This document shows, piece by piece, positions 58,160 to 64,000 of a DNA stretch of 64,000 nt; the stretch's first letter is position 1; every line of letters begins with the position of its first letter. The notes beneath the pieces were generated by a model, which saw nothing but the letters and a program-made list of their open reading frames with translations, did not search any database and was not told the origin of the DNA. Origin of the DNA: Streptomyces sp. A1277 (GTDB lineage Bacteria; Actinomycetota; Actinomycetes; Streptomycetales; Streptomycetaceae); contig NZ_SSBI01000048.1 in NCBI RefSeq assembly GCF_004795015.1, forward strand, positions 1 to 64,000, written 5' to 3'. A program made the position numbers and the translations under genes.

Positions 58160-59062
58160 CTACGAGCCCAGCAGCTCCGAGCGGCCGATCATGGCCGTCG
58201 AACCGGGGCCCGTACAGGCGAAGGCACCCGCGACCGCACCCAGCCGGGCGCACTCCAGGGGCTCCCGCCCGTCGAGCCTGCCCAACAGGAAGCCGGTGAC
58301 GAACGCGTCGCCCGCCCCGTTGCTGTCGACCACCGGCGCGGGCGGCGCGGCCGCCGGGACGTGGAGCGGGTCCTCGCCGCCGTCACGGGTCAGGAGGTAG
58401 GAGCCCTCCGCGCCCGCCGTGGCGACCACCGTGGTGGCCCGGCCCTCGCTCAGGATCTCCCGCATCAGCGCCGGGGCACGCTCTCCCGTCGTCGCCGCGC
58501 TGAAGAAGACCAGATCGGACCGGAGCGCGAACTCCCGCTGGTGGTCGCTCAGTCCGTCCCAGTCGTGCAGGTCGGTGGAGACCGGCACCCCCAGCGCCTC
58601 GATGTCGTCGTACAGGAACCGCGTGAAGTTCGTGATGGACAGATGGACATGGCGGGTCCGGCGCAGCCGGGGCAGGTAGAAGTCCCGCGGCATCCGCAGG
58701 TCCTCCGGGTCCCGGGCGTCGTAGAACGACATCCGCCGGCCCGTCGCGTCCACCAGGTTCACCGCACGACGGGTGCCCGCGGGGGAGATCACCGGATGGA
58801 ACTCCACACCGCCCTTCGCCAGCCGCTCGCGCACCTGCGCCCCGGTCCAGTCGTCGCCGATGCAGTCGAGGAACACCACCTCAAGCCCCAGCGCGCGGGC
58901 GCCGAGCGCCACATTGCCCCCGGTCTGGCCGGGCCACTCCTTGATCGGGCCGACCATGACCGAATCGGCAAGAGGGACCGGCAGGGCGTCGACGCGGACG
59001 ATCGTGTCCACCCCGCTGCCGCCGACCACCACGACGTCGTACTCCGTTTGCTGTTGGACCAC
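58160..59062 (-). CDS. PfkB-family carbohydrate kinase
   Basis: 300 residues. The N-terminal signature is KEWPGQTGGNVALGARALG, and the C-terminal ATP/anion-hole motif is VVDSNGAGDAFVTGFLLG, with the catalytic Asp in GAGD. It phosphorylates a sugar or nucleoside such as ribose, fructose or adenosine; the specificity cannot be fixed from sequence. GTG 59062 has GGGAGGGG upstream. It sits next to starch-degradation genes, but on the opposite strand. Confidence 0.92.
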   Translation of the reverse strand: MVQQQTEYDVVVVGGSGVDTIVRVDALPVPLADSVMVGPIKEWPGQTGGNVALGARALGLEVVFLDCIGDDWTGAQVRERLAKGGVEFHPVISPAGTRRAVNLVDATGRRMSFYDARDPEDLRMPRDFYLPRLRRTRHVHLSITNFTRFLYDDIEALGVPVSTDLHDWDGLSDHQREFALRSDLVFFSAATTGERAPALMREILSEGRATTVVATAGAEGSYLLTRDGGEDPLHVPAAAPPAPVVDSNGAGDAFVTGFLLGRLDGREPLECARLGAVAGAFACTGPGSTAMIGRSELLGS

Positions 59063-59198
59063 TGTGCCCCTCCCGTGTTCCCGCCGTGGTCAGTATGGCC
59101 CAGCCGCGACGGCCCCCGCCGCTCTCGGCGCGCGCCCGGGACACCCGCTGGCTAGGCTCGGTCGGGGGCCGACAACCCGATCCGTGGAGGCTCACGCC

Positions 59199-59660
59199 AT
59201 GATGCCGTTGCCCGAACCGCGCGATATCCCGCCGCGCCTCGCCACCGGCGCGTTCATCCTCAACTCCGGCCTGGGCAAGCTCAAGGCCGACGAGGCGGCC
59301 GCCCAGGGGCTGCACGGCATGGCCAGCACCGCCTATCCCTTCCTCGGCAAGCTCGAACCGGCCCGGTTCACCCGGTTGCTCGCCTGGTCCGAAATCGCGG
59401 TCGGCGGGACCCTGTTGGCCCCGTTCGTACCGACCAGGCTCGCCGGCCTCGTCCTCACCGGGTTCTCCGGCGGGCTCCTCGGCCTCTATCTGCGCACCCC
59501 CGGGGTGCGCGAGCCGGGCAGCCTGCGGCCGAGCCAGGGCGGGGTCCCGCTGGCCAAGGACTCCTGGATGTTCGGCATCGGCCTGGGCTTCCTGGGCGCG
59601 GGCGGCTACCGCGTCCGCGCCTCGGCGCACCGCCGCACCCGGCGCAGGTGCGGCCGCTGA
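59199..59660 (+). CDS. DoxX-like small membrane protein
   Basis: 153 residues with four hydrophobic segments. It starts PRLATGAFILNSGLGKLKAD, followed by AYPFLGKLEPARFTRLLAWS, as in DoxX/SURF4-related proteins of actinobacteria. The function is unknown; some members act with thiol or oxidative-stress enzymes. GGAGG precedes ATG 59199 (ATG 59202 is an alternative). It is divergent from the sugar kinase gene. Confidence 0.8.
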   Translation: MMPLPEPRDIPPRLATGAFILNSGLGKLKADEAAAQGLHGMASTAYPFLGKLEPARFTRLLAWSEIAVGGTLLAPFVPTRLAGLVLTGFSGGLLGLYLRTPGVREPGSLRPSQGGVPLAKDSWMFGIGLGFLGAGGYRVRASAHRRTRRRCGR

Positions 59661-59708
59661 CCCGATGACGACAACGGGCGGTGGCGCACCCCGCGCCACC
59701 GCCCGTCC

Positions 59709-61787
59709 TCACGTGCGGCGCACCTGAGCGATCAGCAGCGCCACGTCGTCGTGGTCGTCCGGGTCCCGCAACTCCCGCAGCAGCCGGTCGCACGTCGCGT
59801 CGAGCGACGCGTCCGCAGTGCGCAGCAGAGCCAGCAGCGTCCGCAGACGGCTGTCGATGTCGTCGTCACGGGTCTCCACCAGCCCGTCCGTGTACAGGAC
59901 CAGCCGGTCGCCAGGGCCCAGCTCCACCGTGACATCGCTGAACGGCACCCCGCCCACCCCGAGCGGCGCCCCGGCCGGCAGATCGACGAGCACCGGCGCA
60001 CCGCCCTCGGGGATCAGCACCGGCGGCAGATGCCCGGCGGTGCTCACCCGGCACCGCCCTGCCTCCGGGTCGTACACGGCGTAGACGCAGGTGGCGAACC
60101 ACGGGTCCAGGTCGGCGGTGATCTCGTCCAGGTGCCGCAGCACCTCGCCGGGTTCCAGGTCGAGCCGGGAGAGCGTCTGCGTGGCCGTGCGCAGCCGCCC
60201 CATGGTGGTCGCCGCGTTGATGCCGCTGCCCATCACATCGCCCACCACCAGGGCGGTCCTGCCGCCCCGCAGCCCGATCACGTCGAACCAGTCCCCGCCG
60301 ACCTCGTACCGCGAGGCGGCCGGCCGGTAGCGGGACACCACGTCGAGGTCCACCGGGTGGTGGTGGTTGCGCGGCAGCATGCTGCGCTGGAGCGTCAGCG
60401 CGGTCTCCTGCTGCTGCCGGTAGAGCCGTGCGTTGTCGATGCCGACCGCGGCCCTCGCGGCCAGTTCGCCGGTCAGTGCCTCGTCGTCCGCGGTGAACGG
60501 CAGCGGATTGTCCGTCCGGATCAGGTCGACCGCGCCCAGCACCTCGCCCCGGGCGATCAACGGCACCGCCAGGTAGGAGTGCGCCCCGGCGTCGGCGAGC
60601 AGTCGCGCCGAGCGGGCGTCGCGGGCCACGCGGGCGAGCTTCTCCGCGTCGAGATACGGCTCCCGTACCGGTGAGGCGGTCCGCACACAGCGGGTGACCA
60701 GGCGGTCGGCGCCGTAGTGGGCGGCGTGGCCCGGCGGATCGGCCGCCTCCACCACGGGGGTCGGCCGTGCGGCGACGACGGCCAGGGCCTGGATGAGGAG
60801 CGGACCCTCGGTCGAACCCGGGTGCCCCTTCAACACGCTGTCCAGCACGTCCACCGCGGCGACGTCGGCGAGCTGCGGCACGATGACCTCGGCCAGCTCC
60901 CGGGCCGTCTGCTCCAGGTCGAGCGTGGTGCCGATGCGCACCGAGGCATCGGCGATCAGGGCCAGATGCTGCCGGGCCCGCTCCGCCTCGGCCGCCGCCC
61001 GGTAGCGGTCGGTGACATCGATCAGGGACACGGCGATCCCCAGCACCCGGCCGCCGGAGTCGTCCAGCCGGTACAGGGACACCGACCAGGCGCGGTCGGT
61101 CTCCGGATCGGCGGGGCTGCGGCCCACCACCTGGTGCGACACCTGCGGCACCCCGCTGGCCAGCACCTCGCGCATGGCCGCCTCGATGGCGCCGGAGTCC
61201 AGGAACGGCAGCGCCTCGCCCACCCGTCGGCCCAGGTGCTCGGCGGCGCTCATCCCGTCCATCCGCTCCAGCGCGGCGTTGGCCGCCAGATAACGCAGGT
61301 CGTCGCCCAGCACGGCGAGGCCGATCGGCGACTGGTCGACCAGGCCCACCGACAGCGCGAGGTCCCGCTCCACCCGCCGCAGCACCTCCCCGTCCGCCGC
61401 CAGACCCAGGGCGTAGAACCGGCCCCGATCGTCCTGCAGCCGCATGTTGCGGAATTCGAGGAGCCGGCCGGTGCCGTCCTTGTGCCGTACGGGGAAGACC
61501 CCGGCCCACGCCTCGCCGCTGCTCATCACCTCGCCGAACAGGCGCAGCACCAGGTCGAAGTGCTCCTCGTCGACCAGGACCCGGGCGGCGAACCTGCCCA
61601 GTGCCTCCTGGGCCGAGTAGCCCAGGAGCCGTTCCGCCTGCGGGCTCCACAGGACGATGCGGCCCTGGGTGTCCAGCACCAGCGCGGCGACCCCGAGGAC
61701 ATCGAGCAGCCCGCTCTCGGGCGACCGGTGCGCGCCCGCCCGGCGGGCCTCGCCCCAGCCGATCCGCAAGTCATCAGTGCCGCCCAC
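59709..61787 (-). CDS. PAS-PAS-GAF-SpoIIE (PPM-type) serine phosphatase
   Basis: 692 residues. PAS 1 is about 28-135 (VLGVAALVLDTQGRIVLWSP, GYSAQEALGR), PAS 2 about 145-270 (VDQSPIGLAVLGDDLRYLAA), the GAF domain about 285-455 (HSYLAVPLIARGEVLGAVDL), and the phosphatase about 480-692 with YEVGGDWFDVIGLRGGR, VVGDVMGSG, LYTDGLVETRDDDID and DDVALLIAQV. Such proteins dephosphorylate anti-sigma-factor antagonists and so control SigB/SigF-type stress sigma factors. I chose GTG 61787, with GGAAGGA upstream. No kinase or antagonist gene is adjacent. Confidence 0.92.
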   Translation of the reverse strand: MGGTDDLRIGWGEARRAGAHRSPESGLLDVLGVAALVLDTQGRIVLWSPQAERLLGYSAQEALGRFAARVLVDEEHFDLVLRLFGEVMSSGEAWAGVFPVRHKDGTGRLLEFRNMRLQDDRGRFYALGLAADGEVLRRVERDLALSVGLVDQSPIGLAVLGDDLRYLAANAALERMDGMSAAEHLGRRVGEALPFLDSGAIEAAMREVLASGVPQVSHQVVGRSPADPETDRAWSVSLYRLDDSGGRVLGIAVSLIDVTDRYRAAAEAERARQHLALIADASVRIGTTLDLEQTARELAEVIVPQLADVAAVDVLDSVLKGHPGSTEGPLLIQALAVVAARPTPVVEAADPPGHAAHYGADRLVTRCVRTASPVREPYLDAEKLARVARDARSARLLADAGAHSYLAVPLIARGEVLGAVDLIRTDNPLPFTADDEALTGELAARAAVGIDNARLYRQQQETALTLQRSMLPRNHHHPVDLDVVSRYRPAASRYEVGGDWFDVIGLRGGRTALVVGDVMGSGINAATTMGRLRTATQTLSRLDLEPGEVLRHLDEITADLDPWFATCVYAVYDPEAGRCRVSTAGHLPPVLIPEGGAPVLVDLPAGAPLGVGGVPFSDVTVELGPGDRLVLYTDGLVETRDDDIDSRLRTLLALLRTADASLDATCDRLLRELRDPDDHDDVALLIAQVRRT

Positions 61788-61980
61788 GGACGATCCTTCC
61801 CCTGCCGTCACCGTGCCCGGAAGCAGGCCCGCCGACTCCCATGGTCGCCCCTGACTCACCGCCCCCGCAGCTTCGAGGGCCGCAAAGAGGACGCCGCAGG
61901 GGGTTTCGGGCGCCGAATGCCGGTCACCCGCAGCGTACCGAGGCAAACACAACGCACACGACCGTCAGGAGTGAGAGTCC

Positions 61981-62244
61981 ATGGAGAACTGGCGCATGCA
62001 CGCGGCCTGCCGCGACGAGGACCCGGACCTGTTCTTCCCCATCGGTACCACCGGCCCGGCACTCGTCCAGGCCGAGGAGGCCAAGGCGGTGTGCCGCGGC
62101 TGCCCCGTACGGGAGGAGTGCCTGAGGTGGGCCCTGGACAACAACCAGGACGCCGGGGTGTGGGGCGGTCTGGGCGAGAACGAGCGACGCGCGCTCAAGC
62201 GCCGCAGCCGCCGGCAGGCGCACGGCTCGCACGGCCCCAAGTGA
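61981..62244 (+). CDS. WhiB-family iron-sulfur regulator
   Basis: 87 residues. The four cluster ligands are Cys10, Cys38, Cys41 and Cys47 (AACRDEDPDLFFP; CRGCPVREECL), followed by the turn GVWGG (59-63) and the basic tail RRALKRRSRRQA. WhiB proteins hold a redox-sensitive 4Fe-4S cluster and regulate development or stress genes with the primary sigma factor. The length and the DPDLFFP motif resemble WblE/WhiB-like short members. AGGAG precedes ATG 61981. It is divergent from the phosphatase gene. Confidence 0.95.
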   Translation: MENWRMHAACRDEDPDLFFPIGTTGPALVQAEEAKAVCRGCPVREECLRWALDNNQDAGVWGGLGENERRALKRRSRRQAHGSHGPK

Positions 62245-62330
62245 GACCGCCGCAACGACCGAGGGCAGTGTCACACCGGTGGATGGCCCGTTCTGTGGCC
62301 TTTCGCCGGGCTGCTGGTGGAGGATGAAGC

Positions 62331-62651
62331 ATGGACACCACGGCTTGGATCATCATCGGCGCGGTTCTCGCGCTGTTCACCCTGGCCGTCGCCGGCGTCC
62401 TCGTGGTGCGGGTCCTGAGGGCCAGGAAACTGCTGGCCGAGGCCGGCGTCCCCCTGCACAACAAGGCGCTGGTCTGGGCGGCGCTGCTCTACACCGTCTC
62501 GCCCGTGGACCTGCTGCCGGACCCCATCTACCTCGATGACATCGGGATCCTCCTGCTGGCCCTGCGTTCGCTGCACGCGGCCGCGCGGGCCGCGGGGGTG
62601 AGCGGGCGCCATGAGGAGCCCGCCGACGCGGGACGCGCCCTCCTGCCGTAG
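62331..62651 (+). CDS. YkvA family (DUF1232) membrane protein
   Basis: 106 residues. One N-terminal transmembrane helix (AWIIIGAVLALFTLAVAGVL) is followed by the DUF1232 signature YTVSPVDLLPDPIYLDDIG. The function is unknown. GGAGGATGAA precedes ATG 62331. Confidence 0.88.
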   Translation: MDTTAWIIIGAVLALFTLAVAGVLVVRVLRARKLLAEAGVPLHNKALVWAALLYTVSPVDLLPDPIYLDDIGILLLALRSLHAAARAAGVSGRHEEPADAGRALLP

Positions 62652-62692
62652 CCCTTCCCTCGCGATCCGGGGAACCGGGCGCGTCCTGATCG

Positions 62693-62741
62693 TTGACAGC
62701 TGGACGGGTACACGTCACTCTCCTGGGAGAGCGCTCTCCCA
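62693..62741 (+). promoter_or_regulatory. Promoter with LacI-type palindromic operator
   Basis: A -35-like TTGACA (62693-62698) is followed by a poorly matched -10 region near 62716-62721. Immediately downstream is the perfect 18-bp palindrome TGGGAGAGCGCTCTCCCA (62724-62741). This resembles the CebR-type box TGGGAGCGCTCCCA of Streptomyces with two extra central pairs. It lies 46 bp upstream of the secreted glycosidase start, so a LacI-family repressor probably controls that gene. Confidence 0.75.
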
Positions 62742-62787
62742 ACCCGCCGCGGGACACCCGTCCCGCACTCTTCCGCCAGGAGAGAAT

Positions 62788-64000
62788 GTGCACAGACCCG
62801 GCGCAGCCCTGCCCGCGAGACCCCGCACGGGCACGCTGCTGATCACCCTTCTCGCCCTTCTCGCGTCGTCGTTGGTCATGCTGACCGCGCCCCGCGCCCG
62901 GGCCGCGGAACCCCTGCTGTCGCAGGGCAGACCCGCCACCGCCTCCTCCTCGGAGGGCGTCGGCTACGCGCCCTCGGCCGCCGTGGACGGCAACACCACG
63001 GGCACCCGCTGGGCCAGCGAGTGGAGCGACCCGCAGTGGCTCCAGGTGGACCTGGGCGCCACCGCGGACCTCAGCAGGGTCGTCCTGACCTGGGAGTCCG
63101 CCTACGGCAAGGCGTACCAGATCCAGGCGTCCGACAACGGATCCGACTGGCGCACCCTGAGGACCGTCACCGACGGCGACGGCGGCACCGACGAACTGGC
63201 GGTCACCGGCTCCGGACGGTACGTCAGGATGTACGGCACGGCCCGCCCCGGCGGATACGGCTACTCCCTGTGGGAGTTCCAGGTGTACGGCACCACCGGC
63301 GGCACACCTCCGGCGACCGGCGGGGCCGTCCGCGTCACCGGATCGCAGGGCAACTGGCAGCTGACCGTGGACGGCAAGCCCTACCAGGTCAAGGGCCTGA
63401 CCTGGGGACCGTCCGTCAACGACGCGGCCCGCTACCTGCCCGACCTGAAGTCCATGGGCGTCAACACCATCCGCACCTGGGGCACCGACGGCACCTCCAA
63501 GCCGCTCCTGGACGCAGCCGCGGCGAACGGCATCCGGGTGGTCAGCGGCTTCTGGCTGCAGCCCGGCGGCGGCCCCGGCAGCGGCGGCTGCGTCGACTAC
63601 CTCACCGACGACGCGTACAAGTCCTCCTCCCTCACCGAGTTCGCCAAGTGGGTCGAGACGTACAAGAGCCACCCCGGTGTGCTCATGTGGAACGTCGGCA
63701 ACGAGTCGGTCCTCGGGCTGCAGAACTGCTACAGCGGTGACGAGCTGGAGAAGCAGCGCAACGCGTACACGGCCTTCGTCAACGACGTGGCGAAGAAGAT
63801 CCACACCATCGACCCCGACCACCCCGTGACCTCGACCGACGCCTGGACGGGCGCCTGGCCCTACTACAAGCGCAACGCCCCCGACCTCGACCTGTACTCG
63901 GTCAACTCCTACGGCGACATCTGCGGGGTCCGCGCCACCTGGGAGTCCGGCGGCTACACCAAGCCCTACATCATCACCGAGGGCGGCCCGGCCGGTGAGT
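62788..64000 (+). CDS. Secreted discoidin-domain clan-A glycoside hydrolase (5' part; runs off the window)
   Basis: 404 residues are visible before the window ends. The signal peptide ends LVMLTAPRARA then AEP, giving cleavage near residue 40. A discoidin/F5-8 type C domain follows (about 44-155: GRPATASSSEGVGYAPSAAV, WASEWSDPQWLQVDLGA). After a Gly/Thr linker a TIM-barrel domain starts (KGLTWGPSVNDAARYLPDLK), with acid/base Glu306 in WNVGNESV and the second Glu398 in YIITEGGPAGE. The layout fits GH2/GH5-type clan A enzymes. The exact family is open. GTG 62788 has AGGAGAG upstream. Confidence 0.88.
   Translation, partial: MHRPGAALPARPRTGTLLITLLALLASSLVMLTAPRARAAEPLLSQGRPATASSSEGVGYAPSAAVDGNTTGTRWASEWSDPQWLQVDLGATADLSRVVLTWESAYGKAYQIQASDNGSDWRTLRTVTDGDGGTDELAVTGSGRYVRMYGTARPGGYGYSLWEFQVYGTTGGTPPATGGAVRVTGSQGNWQLTVDGKPYQVKGLTWGPSVNDAARYLPDLKSMGVNTIRTWGTDGTSKPLLDAAAANGIRVVSGFWLQPGGGPGSGGCVDYLTDDAYKSSSLTEFAKWVETYKSHPGVLMWNVGNESVLGLQNCYSGDELEKQRNAYTAFVNDVAKKIHTIDPDHPVTSTDAWTGAWPYYKRNAPDLDLYSVNSYGDICGVRATWESGGYTKPYIITEGGPAGE

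Overview
The window is high-GC actinobacterial chromosome and most likely comes from Streptomyces. The reasons are: almost exclusive G/C third codon positions; many GTG starts; 4-bp ATGA/GTGA gene overlaps; actinobacterial families (WhiB, ANTAR, DUF3618, DUF5709, DUF6328, F420-type LLM oxidoreductase); SigB-like GNNT-N14-16-GGGTAY promoters; and a rare TTA leucine codon. I saw no tRNA, rRNA, CRISPR array, transposase or phage module.

1-8.6 kb, all minus strand: a two-domain VOC protein; a tightly overlapping FUSC exporter / molybdopterin oxidoreductase / helical-protein operon; two small acidic proteins; and a large-subunit KatE-type catalase with a SigB-like promoter. 8.6-16.5 kb: an APC permease, a YrdB protein, a class II amidotransferase, a DJ-1/PfpI protein, a heme-oxygenase-like diiron protein, ANTAR and PAS signalling proteins and a YbdK-type carboxylate-amine ligase. 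16.6-20.3 kb, minus: CYP152-type P450 peroxygenase, SDR and Orn/Lys/Arg decarboxylase. 20.6-26.1 kb: a zinc alcohol dehydrogenase, an epimerase, a truncated UdgX-like remnant, an isochorismatase-type hydrolase, a HAD phosphatase, a VOC protein and an LLM oxidoreductase.

26.1-37.8 kb: two small stress-type genes, then a seven-gene plus-strand operon of about 10.4 kb. It encodes a D-2-hydroxyacid dehydrogenase (FAD/Fe-S), a ThDP oxidase, an enolase-superfamily dehydratase, a GH15 glucosidase, a tail-anchored SDR, a stand-alone LigD polymerase domain and an HhH-GPD protein. It couples sugar/2-hydroxyacid metabolism to DNA end-joining and base-repair functions, and is the best candidate here for an undescribed functional unit. 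37.9-39.2 kb: a VOC protein, a decayed gene with 9-bp tandem repeats, and a flavodoxin-like reductase.

39.3-44.9 kb: a TetR gene divergent from a xanthine-oxidase-type operon (2Fe-2S, FAD and Mo subunits, XdhC). Two large perfect palindromes lie at the shared promoter, and the first operon gene carries a TTA codon. 44.9-48.2 kb: two ABC-F ATPases. 48.6-51.5 kb: a membrane-stress set (amphipathic protein, holin-III, DUF3618, YihY), then an MFS remnant.

51.8-64 kb: polysaccharide use and signalling. This part holds a GH3 beta-glucosidase with a divergent TetR regulator, a CBM25-CBM25-FN3-GH13 amylase, a PfkB sugar kinase, a DoxX-like protein, a PAS/GAF/SpoIIE phosphatase, a WhiB regulator, a YkvA protein and a secreted discoidin-glycosidase that runs off the window behind a LacI-type palindrome. 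Strong hairpins mark most convergent gene ends. Functional calls rest on motif recognition, not database searches.
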